From assembly GCA_000169355.1 (NCBI GenBank), contig AAXX01000001.1:1054001-1118000 (forward strand): DNA of 64,000 bases, read 5' to 3'. Positions within the stretch are counted from its first letter, which is position 1. Each line of letters begins with the position of its first letter. Source of the DNA: Flavobacteria bacterium BAL38 (lineage in GTDB: Bacteria > Bacteroidota > Bacteroidia > Flavobacteriales > Flavobacteriaceae). The translations under genes were made by a program, and so were the position numbers. The notes beneath the pieces were generated by a model that had not been told where the DNA came from, searched no databases, and saw only the letters and a list, made by a program, of their open reading frames with translations. Below, one piece after another: positions 15,670-24,944 of the stretch.

Positions 15670-17442
15670 TTAAATTTGTTTTTCAAGTTCCGTAATTATT
15701 TCGATAGCTCTATCAAAATCATTGTTCATGGCAGTGTCGGTTGCAGGTGCATATCTTGCAAATTCGCAATCGTTCATTAATTCTATAAACTGATTGATAC
15801 TAGTTTCAGACGCATTTTTATTTTGTAATATTTCAATAATATTTTCTTTGCTCATTTCAACCGTTTCAATATGTAATTTGGCTTTTAAGAAATTGTGTAA
15901 TGCTTTTTCCATTGCCATATAAAATGGTACTTTATCGCCCATTTGTTTTTTAGCTTCTGATAAATATTTCTTAACTAATTTGTTGTTTCTTCGAACTCTG
16001 TTTCCAAAAGCATCGGCATCTTTAGCTTCTTTTTGTTTTCTAGCAATCATTACAATTGGAATCAAAAACAAAGGCGCTAACAACAATGAATAAAATAAGC
16101 CCGAACCTAAGAAATCTTTTTTATGAACCGAAGCAAACTCAGATTTTAATTTATTGTATTGAAATACATCTTTTTTGATAACTTCTTGCTTATTAGTTGC
16201 TTTTTGATTGGAAACGATTGTTCCGTCACCTTCTAAAACATCAATTGTTATTTCATTTGATGTAATCGTTTTATAAGACTTGGTTGTTAAGTCATAATAC
16301 GAAAAAACAATAGGTTTAATCGTGTATTTTCCTTTAAATTGTGGTATTATGGTATACTTATCTGAAATTTTTCCTGCCATTCCGGTAACAGGTGTTTCCA
16401 CATTTTCAGTATGTGCAGGTTCGTACATTTCAATAGCACTTGGCACAACCGGTTTAGGCAATGTGAATAATTTTAAATTTCCTTTTCCAGAAACACTGAT
16501 TTCCAAATCTAAAGATTCTCCTGCTTTTAAAGTAGTTTTTGATGGTTTAACAACAAAATCAAATTTTCCAACTGCACCGGTAAATCCTTCTGGTTTTCCG
16601 TTTTCGGGAAGTGGTTTTACATTGATAGTTTGTACTCCTGTTGAAAGTGATTTTTGAACCACACTCATTTCATATTGTCCGAAAAAATCTCTTCTACCTG
16701 TTGGTACTTCGGCATCAATATCAATTTTAAAAGGCTCTATTTTTTTGGCTCCCGCTTCTAAAGGATACAGTATAACTTTTCTCAAGACCACCATACTAAA
16801 GTCTTTCCCGTTGAATTTTCCGCGTTCAGCCGTAAGTTGTTTCATATCGATATACTGACTCCAAAAATCTTCATATTTTGGCGCAATAAAATTTCTAAAA
16901 TTACCAACAGTAGATCTTGGCTCAAAATACAATTTATAAATTACGGTTACAGGCTCGTTTACAAACGGATTCTTAGTAGACATCTCGGCTACTAAATGAA
17001 TTCCTTCTCCAAAATTTGCATTGTTTTGCTGGCCAGGATAATTTGGCATTTGAATAGGATCAGTAATGGTAATCTTAATGGGTGCCGATTTATATGTAGT
17101 TTCGTTATATTGAATTGATGCTGCACCAATTGTAAAAACGCCTTTTTTTATTGGAGTTAAATAATAGATTACTTGTGTAGAAATTTCTCTTTTTTGAGAC
17201 ACTTTTCCGTTTACTACGGTTATAGATGTTTGGTTTCCTCGGTTAATAAAAGGACCTTCGGTTTTGAAACCTGAAATTTTTGGTGGTTCAAAATTATCTC
17301 CTTCATTATTTATAGAAAAAACCAACTGAATTCGTTCATTTAAACCATAAGAAGATCTTTCTGTTTGCGCTTCAAATTTTACTTGTGCGGAAACAGCATT
17401 ATATAATAATGAGAATAATAAAATTAAAATTGTTTTTTTCAT
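15670..17442 (-). CDS. batD: BatD (DUF11-like/BatD family) membrane protein
   Basis: This 590-residue protein has a signal peptide (MKKTILILLFSLLYNAVSAQ), a large periplasmic region of repeated Ig-like beta domains with the BatD opening VKFEAQTERSSYGLNERIQLVF, a single membrane helix near residues 445-468 (GLFYSLLLAPLFLIPIVMI), and a basic cytoplasmic helical tail. Bat proteins form an envelope complex with the VWA proteins BatA and BatB; they were named for aerotolerance in Bacteroides, but the role is not settled. It starts 3 nt after batC. Confidence 0.9.
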   Translation of the reverse strand: MKKTILILLFSLLYNAVSAQVKFEAQTERSSYGLNERIQLVFSINNEGDNFEPPKISGFKTEGPFINRGNQTSITVVNGKVSQKREISTQVIYYLTPIKKGVFTIGAASIQYNETTYKSAPIKITITDPIQMPNYPGQQNNANFGEGIHLVAEMSTKNPFVNEPVTVIYKLYFEPRSTVGNFRNFIAPKYEDFWSQYIDMKQLTAERGKFNGKDFSMVVLRKVILYPLEAGAKKIEPFKIDIDAEVPTGRRDFFGQYEMSVVQKSLSTGVQTINVKPLPENGKPEGFTGAVGKFDFVVKPSKTTLKAGESLDLEISVSGKGNLKLFTLPKPVVPSAIEMYEPAHTENVETPVTGMAGKISDKYTIIPQFKGKYTIKPIVFSYYDLTTKSYKTITSNEITIDVLEGDGTIVSNQKATNKQEVIKKDVFQYNKLKSEFASVHKKDFLGSGLFYSLLLAPLFLIPIVMIARKQKEAKDADAFGNRVRRNNKLVKKYLSEAKKQMGDKVPFYMAMEKALHNFLKAKLHIETVEMSKENIIEILQNKNASETSINQFIELMNDCEFARYAPATDTAMNNDFDRAIEIITELEKQI

Positions 17443-17445
17443 GAA

Positions 17446-18195
17446 TTACCAATCTTTTTCATTTGAAACCGGACGCGCTTTTACTTTTTTAGCATTTACT
17501 TTGTCCTGCACTTTCTTTTCTGCATTGTTAACTGCATCTAAAATATTATCGATACGTTGTTTGTCGGCACCACTAGGTTTTGGATTTTCTTTTTCATCTT
17601 CTTTTTTCTCTCCGTCGCCCTTGTCTTTATCTTTATTCTGATCTTTTTTATTGTCTTTATCAGAATTTCCTTTGTCGTTTTTATTGTTTTCTGGTTGTGG
17701 TTTTTTGTCGTTACCACCTTTGTTTTTATCATTATCACCTCCTTTTGGTGGCGGATTTTCTTTTTTCTTTCTTTTAGCTAAAGCATAATTATAACGCGTT
17801 TCTTCGTCAAATGGATTATTTCGCAAAGCATTTTTGTAGGCATCAACCGCAGCATCATAATTTTTATCTAACATAAATGTATTGCCTAAATTATGATATA
17901 TTCGGTGCTTTTCTGTTTTTGTTTTTGCCGTTTCTAGTGCTTGAATGTATTTAATTTGCGCTTCGCCTTGCTGATTTTGTCTGTAAATACTATTTCCTAA
18001 ATTATATCCTGCAGTTGCTTTTTTGGGAGATTTTTTAGATTCAGTTACTCGATAATCAGCTTCTGCATCTGTATACTTTTTTTGTTCAAATGATTGATTT
18101 CCATTATACAAATTTTTATCGCTTTCTTGACTAAAAAGCATTCCGCTAACTAATAAAACTACTAAATAAACTATCTTATGCATGTTTTTTTTCAT
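17446..18195 (-). CDS. batC: BatC: TPR protein with charged tail
   Basis: This 249-residue protein has a signal peptide (MHKIVYLVVLLVSGMLFSQ from residue 5), TPR motifs (NLYNGNQSFEQKKYTDAEA, AGYNLGNSIYRQNQQGEAQ, HRIYHNLGNTFMLDKNYDAA, NPFDEETRYNYALAKRK), then a low-complexity tail rich in Lys, Asp, Asn and Glu from about residue 145 to 212. The tail gives spurious readings on other frames. The gene overlaps batB by 20 nt, so translation is coupled. Start could be either the first ATG or the one four codons later. Confidence 0.87.
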   Translation of the reverse strand: MKKNMHKIVYLVVLLVSGMLFSQESDKNLYNGNQSFEQKKYTDAEADYRVTESKKSPKKATAGYNLGNSIYRQNQQGEAQIKYIQALETAKTKTEKHRIYHNLGNTFMLDKNYDAAVDAYKNALRNNPFDEETRYNYALAKRKKKENPPPKGGDNDKNKGGNDKKPQPENNKNDKGNSDKDNKKDQNKDKDKGDGEKKEDEKENPKPSGADKQRIDNILDAVNNAEKKVQDKVNAKKVKARPVSNEKDW

Positions 18196-19219
18196 TAAAT
18201 AAGTTTAACTTTTGTACCCAATTTGTTTTTTTCTCTAATAGAAAAACATCTACAAGAAGTAATAAAAATCCTAAACCTAAAAACCATTGATATTGCGATT
18301 CATAATCGGCTATTTGTTGCGATTCGAATTCTGTTTTTTCAATTTTATCTAATTGTTTTTTTACTTCTTCAACTACCTCTTTTGTAGAAGAACCAAAAAT
18401 GTATTTTGACTTTGTTTTGGTTGCGATATTTTTTAAAACGTCGGGATATAATTTTGTTATAACATTTTCACCATTTTGATCTTTTTTGTAGGATGAAATA
18501 GTTCCTTTGTTATCTTTTAAAGGAATCAATGCACCTTTTTCTGTTCCTACACCAATAGTTAAAATGCGAACTCCTTTTTCTTTGGCTAAATCTATAGCTT
18601 CAGAAGCTCCTTCGCCATGATCTTCTCCATCTGAAACCAATATAATTAGCTTGCTTGTGTCTTTTACATCAAAGTAATCTACAGCTAATTTTATAGCATC
18701 ATTAAAAGCCGTTCCTTGAGAAGAAACCATATTCGTATTCATGCTTTGCAAATACATTTTAGCAATACTATAATCGGTTGTCATAGGTAAAATAGGATAA
18801 GCACTTCCGGCATAGCCTACAATTCCAACTCTATCATTCCCTAATTGATTAATAATTTGCGATACGAGTTGTTTTGTTTTTTCTAAACGGTTTGGTTTAA
18901 TGTCTTCTGCCAACATACTTTTTGAAATATCAACTGCAAAAACAATGTCGATACCTTGTCGTTTAACCGTTTCCATCTTTGTTCCCATTTTTGGGTTTAC
19001 AATAGCAATTATAACACAAACTAATGCTAATAATAGAATAATGATTTTTAAAACAGGTTTAAAAGTCGATTTTTCTGGGCTTAATTTTTGAAATAATTCT
19101 AAGTCTGAAAACGCAGCTTGCTTTTGTTTTTTCCAAATTAAATTGAATACAAAAAGTGCTACTATAACCGGTATTAGTAGTAATAAATAAAAGTATTTTG
19201 GATTTTCTAACTCAAACAT
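18176..19219 (-). CDS. batB: BatB: VWA-domain membrane protein
   Basis: This 347-residue protein has two N-terminal membrane helices (residues 9-29 and 57-77), a von Willebrand factor A domain and a C-terminal helix. The MIDAS motif is DISKSM near residue 96 (DxSxS form), followed by AEDIKPNRLEKTK; a second MIDAS part is SDGEDHGEGASEAID. It is the partner of BatA (19231-20235), with which it shares the PNRLE motif, and it overlaps batC by 20 nt. The VWA domain is predicted to face the periplasm and bind a metal-dependent ligand. Confidence 0.92.
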   Translation of the reverse strand: MFELENPKYFYLLLLIPVIVALFVFNLIWKKQKQAAFSDLELFQKLSPEKSTFKPVLKIIILLLALVCVIIAIVNPKMGTKMETVKRQGIDIVFAVDISKSMLAEDIKPNRLEKTKQLVSQIINQLGNDRVGIVGYAGSAYPILPMTTDYSIAKMYLQSMNTNMVSSQGTAFNDAIKLAVDYFDVKDTSKLIILVSDGEDHGEGASEAIDLAKEKGVRILTIGVGTEKGALIPLKDNKGTISSYKKDQNGENVITKLYPDVLKNIATKTKSKYIFGSSTKEVVEEVKKQLDKIEKTEFESQQIADYESQYQWFLGLGFLLLLVDVFLLEKKTNWVQKLNLFNEKKHA

Positions 19220-19230
19220 TTTCTCTCTTT

Positions 19231-20235
19231 CTAAACGATTCCTCTAAAAACTGAATTTCTCAATAACATTTCAACACCTAATAAAACAAAAGCAATTAAC
19301 ACAAATGGCTTATATTTTTCATCATAGTTGTAGAATTTTTTCTCATCTATTTCAGTGGTTTCTAATTTGTTTATTTCGTCGTAAATGGCTTGTAATTTTT
19401 TATTTGACGTAGCTCTGAAATATTTAGCATCAGTGTTTTTTGCAATTTCTTGCATTAATTTTTCATCTATTTCCACCGGCATCATTTTAAAAACTAATTT
19501 TCCGTTTGCGTCTTTTGCAACAGGAAACATAGCTTTTCCGTTAGTTCCAATTCCAATAGTGTACACTTTAATACCGTATTCTTTTGCTATACTAGCTGCT
19601 GTTCTTGGGTCAATTGTTCCTGAATTATTTACACCATCGGTTAATAAAATAATAATTCGGCTTTTAGCTTTACTATCTTTTATTCGATTAATAGCTGTTG
19701 CTAAACCAACTCCAATTCCTGTTCCATCTGCAATTATAGAATCGTCAAATTCTACTGATTTAAGCGATTGTAAAATAATTGTTTTATCAGAAGTTACAGG
19801 GGTGCGCGTATAACTTTCTCCAGCATAAACTACTAAACCTATTCGGTCGTTTATTCTATCTTGTACAAATGTAGCTGCTACTTTTTTTAAAGCTTCTAAA
19901 CGATTTGGTTTTAAATCATTGGCTAACATACTACTAGAAACGTCAATTGCCATTACAATATCAATTCCTCTAGTGGTTTTAGATTTTGAAGTTACATCTA
20001 CGCTTCTAGGACGAGCCATTGCAATTATAATTGCGCTTAATGCAAGCAATCTTAAAACATATAAAAATGGTTTTGCTTTAGCTAAAAAAGTGCGATTTCC
20101 TTTAAAAGGAGTAATCGAACTCATTTTAAGTGTTGCCGAAAGCTGATTTCTTTTAATAAATAGCCATGCAATTGCAAATGGCAACAATACAAATAGCCAC
20201 AAAAATTCTGGATTTAAAAAAGTTACTTTTCCCAT
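19231..20235 (-). CDS. batA: BatA: VWA-domain membrane protein
   Basis: This 334-residue protein has the same layout as BatB: N-terminal helices (LWLFVLLPFAIAWLF and FLYVLRLLALSAIIIAMA), a VWA domain with DVSSSMLANDLKPNRLEALK (MIDAS) and LTDGVNNSGTIDPRTAA, and a C-terminal helix. It starts on a TAATG overlap with the preceding BatD-like gene and is followed 11 nt later by batB. Both VWA proteins retain the MIDAS residues, so both are likely metal-binding. Confidence 0.92.
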   Translation of the reverse strand: MGKVTFLNPEFLWLFVLLPFAIAWLFIKRNQLSATLKMSSITPFKGNRTFLAKAKPFLYVLRLLALSAIIIAMARPRSVDVTSKSKTTRGIDIVMAIDVSSSMLANDLKPNRLEALKKVAATFVQDRINDRIGLVVYAGESYTRTPVTSDKTIILQSLKSVEFDDSIIADGTGIGVGLATAINRIKDSKAKSRIIILLTDGVNNSGTIDPRTAASIAKEYGIKVYTIGIGTNGKAMFPVAKDANGKLVFKMMPVEIDEKLMQEIAKNTDAKYFRATSNKKLQAIYDEINKLETTEIDEKKFYNYDEKYKPFVLIAFVLLGVEMLLRNSVFRGIV

Positions 20236-21851
20236 TATTTCTTAGCTTTTCTTAGTTCTATTGAATTCTGAATTTTTTCGATAATTTTTTTAGCATAATC
20301 ATCTTCTTCTCTATAAATTAAGAAAAATTCTTGAGCACCACCTGCTTGTGATAACACCATGATTTCATAAGCCATTTTTTGATCTTCTTTCTCTACTTCA
20401 TTAAAAGCGGTAAATGATCCGTATGCTTTTTTGCCCGAAAGTCCTTTAGCGTTTTCAAAATCAGCTGTTTTAACCACTATGTTTTTTGCACCTAAACGCT
20501 CTAACTCTTTTAAATTTGTTTCTAAAGCTACGTCTAAATCTAAACGAGTAGTGTCTTTAAAAGCAGTTGTAATTAATATAGTTGAAAAATCATCTACAAT
20601 ACTTCCGTTAATAAATCGATTATTAGATTTTACATTTTCTGGAAGATTGTTCTGAATTTTTTCGTCATTATATCGTTTTAACACTTTTGGCGTTGAAATA
20701 ATTATAGCTGGTTCTCCGTATTCAGAAGTTATCCATTCTTTTTCAAGTAATTCTTCTGTTGTAAATCCAATATAATTTTCTTTTAAATAATCAAACCCAA
20801 TGGTATACATAAATATAATTACCGATATTAGAAACAATCCTAATGATAAACCAACAGCCGCCATTGTTCTAAAGAATTTTTGTTTTTTTAATTCTTTTTT
20901 ACGCACTTCTTCTGCAAAAAGAGCTACTGATTCTTCTTCTGTTCTTGGTAACGCTTTATCTAATATTAATAAAAATTTATCAATTGTGTTTTTGTCTTTT
21001 TCAATTTCAAAAAGAAGTGGTTGTGATTTTGCAAATTTTACCAAATCTGAATTCTCTAAAACACTTTTAAACCTTTCTAATTCTTCACGATTTACAAACA
21101 TTTTCTTTTCAGAAATTGCCTTCTTTAATGAGTCTAACAACTCACTCGATGTGCTTTCCATTGCAGGAATATGTACTGATTCTTCGATATAAGTTCTTGC
21201 AATATCTGTCATTTCGGAATAGTACTCTTTTACTTCTCCTTTTTGAGCCAATTGCTTTTTATCTAAATTTTGAAGGTATGCGATGGCTTTTTCAATAGGT
21301 GAAGCAAAAAATTCTTCTTTTTGAACTTTCCCTTTTTGAAATTTTTTAATAATAAAATAAGATCCAAAGCCTGAAGCAACAATTAATGCAAGCAAAATCA
21401 ACAACTTCCACCATTCGTTACTTGGTTTTTCTTCTGTAGCAATAATATCTCTAATATCATACATTTGTTGTTTTGTAGTATCTACTTTAACATCATTAAC
21501 AATGATTGATAGAGAATCTGTTTTAAATTCTGCTTTATTGATTTTTACTAAAAGTTTTGGAATAACGTATCTTCCTGAATCAAATTGTGTTAAACCATAT
21601 TTCTTAATTAATTCGAATTCGGTATTGTTTTTAATCGTGTCTATTGGATACGATTCTAACACTTCTAAGGCTCCAAAATTTTTAGCATTTGGAAAAACCA
21701 CTTTGTCTTTAGCGTTTACTTTTGCCTTAATGGTTAAATTAAATTGTGAACCAATTTTAATTTGTGTAGAATCGATAGAAGTTGTGATTTTTTGAGCAGT
21801 ACCCAAGAAACCAAAACACAATAAAATATAAACGTAAAAAATCTTTTTCAT
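20235..21851 (-). CDS. BatD-like Ig-domain membrane protein of the Bat operon
   Basis: This 538-residue protein has a signal peptide (MKKIFYVYILLCFGFLGTAQ), a BatD-like beta domain (KITTSIDSTQIKIGSQFNLTIKAK), a membrane helix near residues 149-168 (WWKLLILLALIVASGFGSYF), a cytoplasmic helical region with a MAYIxx-type ESTSSELLDSL segment, and a second helix near residue 330 followed by a further soluble domain. It sits exactly between DUF58 and batA, and its stop overlaps the batA start by one base. I cannot name a characterised homologue for the C-terminal domain. Confidence 0.75.
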   Translation of the reverse strand: MKKIFYVYILLCFGFLGTAQKITTSIDSTQIKIGSQFNLTIKAKVNAKDKVVFPNAKNFGALEVLESYPIDTIKNNTEFELIKKYGLTQFDSGRYVIPKLLVKINKAEFKTDSLSIIVNDVKVDTTKQQMYDIRDIIATEEKPSNEWWKLLILLALIVASGFGSYFIIKKFQKGKVQKEEFFASPIEKAIAYLQNLDKKQLAQKGEVKEYYSEMTDIARTYIEESVHIPAMESTSSELLDSLKKAISEKKMFVNREELERFKSVLENSDLVKFAKSQPLLFEIEKDKNTIDKFLLILDKALPRTEEESVALFAEEVRKKELKKQKFFRTMAAVGLSLGLFLISVIIFMYTIGFDYLKENYIGFTTEELLEKEWITSEYGEPAIIISTPKVLKRYNDEKIQNNLPENVKSNNRFINGSIVDDFSTILITTAFKDTTRLDLDVALETNLKELERLGAKNIVVKTADFENAKGLSGKKAYGSFTAFNEVEKEDQKMAYEIMVLSQAGGAQEFFLIYREEDDYAKKIIEKIQNSIELRKAKK

Positions 21852-21864
21852 TTTTTCCTTCTTC

Positions 21865-22731
21865 TTAATTTCTCGCTTTAAAATAACCTAATAATTTGGT
21901 TACATAGCTTTCATCTACTCTTGAACTTATGGTTCCGGCGCCACATTTAGAAAATATATCTTTAAAATAAGTTACATTTTCTTGATAATACTTTTCATAA
22001 TTAGTTCTAACTTGTTTAGAATTAGTATCTACTAATAAAGTTTCTCCTGTTTCAGCATCCATCATGTTTACAATCCCAATATTTGGAAGACTTTCTTCTC
22101 TTTGATCATAAACTCTAATTCCTGTAACATCGTGTTTTTTAGCTGCAATTTTTAAGGTTTGTTGATAATCTTTCACCATAAAATCGGAAATCATAAACAC
22201 AATGGCTTTCTTTTTTAAAACTCCTGACAAATATTTTAACGCCTGAGCTAAATCGGTTTTATTACTTTTAGGTTGAAATTCAATTAACTCGCGAATAATT
22301 CGCAACACATGAGATTTCCCTTTCTTAGGCGGAATAAATAATTCAATTTGGTCTGAAAACAATAATAATCCTATTTTGTCATTATTTTGTGTTGCCGAAA
22401 AAGCTAATGTTGCAGCAATTTCAGTAACCATATCGCGTTTTTGTTGGTTTTTAGTTCCAAAGCTTTCCGAACCCGAAATATCAACAACCAACATCATCGT
22501 TAATTCACGCTCTTCTTCAAAAACTTTTACAAAAGGTTCGTTATATCTTGCGGTTACATTCCAATCAATAGCTCTTACATCATCTCCATATTGGTATTGA
22601 CGCACTTCTGAAAACGTCATTCCGCGACCTTTAAAAGACGTATGATATTCTCCCGAAAAGATATGATCACTCAATCTTCGGGTTTTAATTTCAATTTTTC
22701 GAACTTTTTTTAGAATTTCTTTGGTATCCAT
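21865..22731 (-). CDS. DUF58 protein of the MoxR-Bat operon
   Basis: This 288-residue cytoplasmic protein carries the DUF58 hallmark RQYQYGDDVRAIDWNVTAR (residues 43-61) after the GRGMTF stretch, and a VWA-like fold with the sequence VVDISGSESFG in place of a canonical MIDAS DxSxS. It is the standard partner of MoxR ATPases. The start codon follows a CAGTCNCAG-type repeat that separates it from moxR, and the next gene begins 13 nt after its stop. Confidence 0.92.
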   Translation of the reverse strand: MDTKEILKKVRKIEIKTRRLSDHIFSGEYHTSFKGRGMTFSEVRQYQYGDDVRAIDWNVTARYNEPFVKVFEEERELTMMLVVDISGSESFGTKNQQKRDMVTEIAATLAFSATQNNDKIGLLLFSDQIELFIPPKKGKSHVLRIIRELIEFQPKSNKTDLAQALKYLSGVLKKKAIVFMISDFMVKDYQQTLKIAAKKHDVTGIRVYDQREESLPNIGIVNMMDAETGETLLVDTNSKQVRTNYEKYYQENVTYFKDIFSKCGAGTISSRVDESYVTKLLGYFKARN

Positions 22732-22744
22732 TTTTTTTAGTTGG

Positions 22745-22806
22745 CAGTCGCAGTTGACAGTCGCAGTATTAAATCAGTAGTATCTGAAAACTGAGACTGA
22801 ACACTG
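22745..22806. repeat. CAGTCNCAG-family intergenic hairpin, copy 2
   Basis: CAGTCGCAGT occurs at 22745-22754 and at 22758-22767, an exact 13-nt period. The complementary arm contains CTGAGACTG (22791-22799) and then ACACTG. It lies in the 84-nt gap between moxR and the DUF58 gene, which are otherwise expected to be co-transcribed. Confidence 0.8.
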
Positions 22807-22815
22807 ATAACTAAA

Positions 22816-23820
22816 TTAAGGCACTTCAATTTCGTTAACGATTTTGCTAATAATGTCTTCTGTAGTTACATTTTCAGCTTCTGCTTCATAGGTAATTCCT
22901 ATTCTGTGACGTAATACATCGTAAACCACTGCACGAACGTCTTCTGGAATTACGTAACCTCTACGTTTGATGAAAGCGTAACATTTAGCAGCAGTTGCTA
23001 AGTTGATACTTCCACGTGGCGACGCCCCAAAACTAATTAAACCCTTTAAACTTTCTAATTTGTATTTTTCAGGATAACGTGTTGCGAAAATAATATCTAA
23101 AATGTATTTTTCGATTTTTTCGTCCATGTACACTTCACGAACGGCTTCTTGAGCTCTTAAAATTTGCTCTAACGAAACCACCTCATTCACTTTTTCGTAA
23201 GCGCCTTTTAAATTTTGACGAATAACCAAGCGTTCATCTTCCATTTTTGGATAATCAATAACCACTTTTAACATAAAACGGTCAACCTGAGCTTCCGGTA
23301 ACGGATAGGTTCCTTCTTGATCAACCGGGTTTTGAGTTGCCATTACTAAAAATGGTTTATCTAATTTAAACGTTTCGTCTCCAATTGTAACTTGCTTTTC
23401 CTGCATGGCTTCTAACAAGGCCGATTGCACTTTTGCAGGAGCACGGTTAATTTCATCCGCTAATACGAAGTTGGCAAAAATAGGTCCTTTACGAATGGTA
23501 AAATCGTTTTGTTTGATGTTATAAATCATTGTACCTACAACATCTGCAGGTAATAAATCTGGCGTAAACTGAATTCTACTAAAAGAACCATGAACTGCTT
23601 GTGATAGCGTGTTAATTGCTAAGGTTTTTGCTAATCCAGGAACACCTTCTAATAAAATATGTCCTTGTCCTAATAATCCAATCAGTAATCGTTCTACCAT
23701 TTGCTTTTGTCCTACAATTACCTTGTTCATTTCCATGGTAAGTAGATCAATAAAAGCACTTTCTCTTTCTATCTTTTCATTAATAGCTCTAATGTCTAAA
23801 GTCGATGTATTTTCTTCCAT
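22816..23820 (-). CDS. MoxR-family AAA+ ATPase
   Basis: MoxR ATPases are chaperone-like AAA+ proteins that work with VWA proteins. This one is 334 residues from the ATG at 23820, which begins MEENTSTLDIRAINEK; an in-frame ATG at 23856 adds 12 residues that look non-conserved. Visible motifs are Walker A GVPGLAKT, Walker B LADEINRAP, the AAA_3 signature ALLEAMQEKQVTIGDET, sensor 1 MATQNPVDQEGTYPLPEAQ, the arginine-bearing DRFML, and a C-terminal lid with ISFGASPRGSINLATAAK. It is the first gene of the operon. Confidence 0.95.
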   Translation of the reverse strand: MEENTSTLDIRAINEKIERESAFIDLLTMEMNKVIVGQKQMVERLLIGLLGQGHILLEGVPGLAKTLAINTLSQAVHGSFSRIQFTPDLLPADVVGTMIYNIKQNDFTIRKGPIFANFVLADEINRAPAKVQSALLEAMQEKQVTIGDETFKLDKPFLVMATQNPVDQEGTYPLPEAQVDRFMLKVVIDYPKMEDERLVIRQNLKGAYEKVNEVVSLEQILRAQEAVREVYMDEKIEKYILDIIFATRYPEKYKLESLKGLISFGASPRGSINLATAAKCYAFIKRRGYVIPEDVRAVVYDVLRHRIGITYEAEAENVTTEDIISKIVNEIEVP

Positions 23821-23996
23821 TTTGGTTTTAATTTGGCGCTGTGAAATTAACAACATTTTTTAACGCTGCAAATTGTAATTTTTTTTAGATTTTAGTTGTT
23901 AACATTGCGTTAAAAAACAATAAAAAAAGTAGGTTTTGTGAGTGTTTTATGATTCAATTTTATAATTTTAAGAAAAAATTAGAAATTAGATACAAT

Positions 23997-24869
23997 ATGT
24001 CAGTAAAATTATCACCTATTATTGCAGGAGTTATGAATTGGGGTGTTTGGGATAAAAACCTGAATACAAACGAAATGAATCATTTAATTCATCTCTTTTT
24101 AGAAAACGGAATAACTACTTTTGATCATGCCGATTTATATGGTGGTTATACCACTGAAGCAGCTTTTGGAAAAGCTTTAGCTTCAAGTAAAATGGATCGA
24201 GAAAACATCCAACTGATAACCAAATGCGGTATTCAATATGTTTCTGAAAATAGACCTGAAAATGTAATTAAACATTATGATTATTCTAAGGAATACATCA
24301 TTTGGTCGGCAGAAAATTCACTAAAAAATTTACAAACCGATTATTTAGATGTTTTTTTACTGCACAGACCAAGCCCATTAATGCAAGCGGATGAAGTTGC
24401 TGAGGCGGTTGAAAAATTAAAAGAAGCAGGAAAAATTCTTTCTTTTGGGGTTTCTAACTTTACATCTTCACAAACCGAATTATTACGTCAAAAAACAGAA
24501 GTCTCGTTTAACCAAATTCAGTTTTCTGCAACCAACCATGAAGCCATGTTAGATGGAAGTTTAGATTATATGCAATTGCATAAAATTACACCAATGGCAT
24601 GGAATCCGTTAGGAGTTGTTTTTAGAGAAAATACCGAACAAACACAACCTTTAAAATTACTCTTTTCTAAATTAGTCGATAAATATCATGTGGGTGCTGA
24701 CTTAATTTTATTAGCTTGGATTTTACAACATCCTGCCAATATTTTACCAGTAGCCGGAACCATTAATGTAAGTCGCATTCAACAATTAATGAAAGCAAAA
24801 TCATTGGTTTTAGATAAACAAGATTGGTTTGCTATTTGGACAGAGAGTATGGGGAATAAAGTGCCTTAA
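23997..24869 (+). CDS. Aldo/keto reductase
   Basis: This 290-residue enzyme belongs to the aldo/keto reductase superfamily (YdhF-like subgroup), NADPH-dependent TIM-barrel reductases. The catalytic tetrad positions are visible: Asp and Tyr in TTFDHADLYGGY, Lys in LITKCGI, and His in DVFLLHRPSP. The closing NADPH-binding segment includes ILPVAGTINVSRIQQL. I place the start at 23997 (MSVKLSPIIAGVMNWG); an in-frame ATG at 23949 adds 16 residues of unlikely sequence. It diverges from moxR. Confidence 0.9.
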   Translation: MSVKLSPIIAGVMNWGVWDKNLNTNEMNHLIHLFLENGITTFDHADLYGGYTTEAAFGKALASSKMDRENIQLITKCGIQYVSENRPENVIKHYDYSKEYIIWSAENSLKNLQTDYLDVFLLHRPSPLMQADEVAEAVEKLKEAGKILSFGVSNFTSSQTELLRQKTEVSFNQIQFSATNHEAMLDGSLDYMQLHKITPMAWNPLGVVFRENTEQTQPLKLLFSKLVDKYHVGADLILLAWILQHPANILPVAGTINVSRIQQLMKAKSLVLDKQDWFAIWTESMGNKVP

Positions 24870-24872
24870 AAT

Positions 24873-24925
24873 AGTAATTAGTAACTAGTGATTAGTAATT
24901 AGTTTTTGCTATTCACTAGTTACTA
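24873..24925. repeat. AGTRAYT-word intergenic hairpin
   Basis: Four tandem copies of a 7-nt word run from 24873 to 24903 (AGTAATT, AGTAACT, AGTGATT, AGTAATT, then AGT). TAGTAACTAGTGA (24879-24891) pairs perfectly with TCACTAGTTACTA (24913-24925). It fills the 75-nt gap between the aldo/keto reductase and the AlbA_2 gene. An antisense relative is at 30454-30474. Confidence 0.8.
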
Positions 24926-24944
24926 TTTACTCATCACTAAAAAC

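Noticed and set aside
17538..17781. Several open frames on both strands within batC
   Set aside because: They arise from the low-complexity Lys/Asp/Asn-rich tail of BatC read in other frames.
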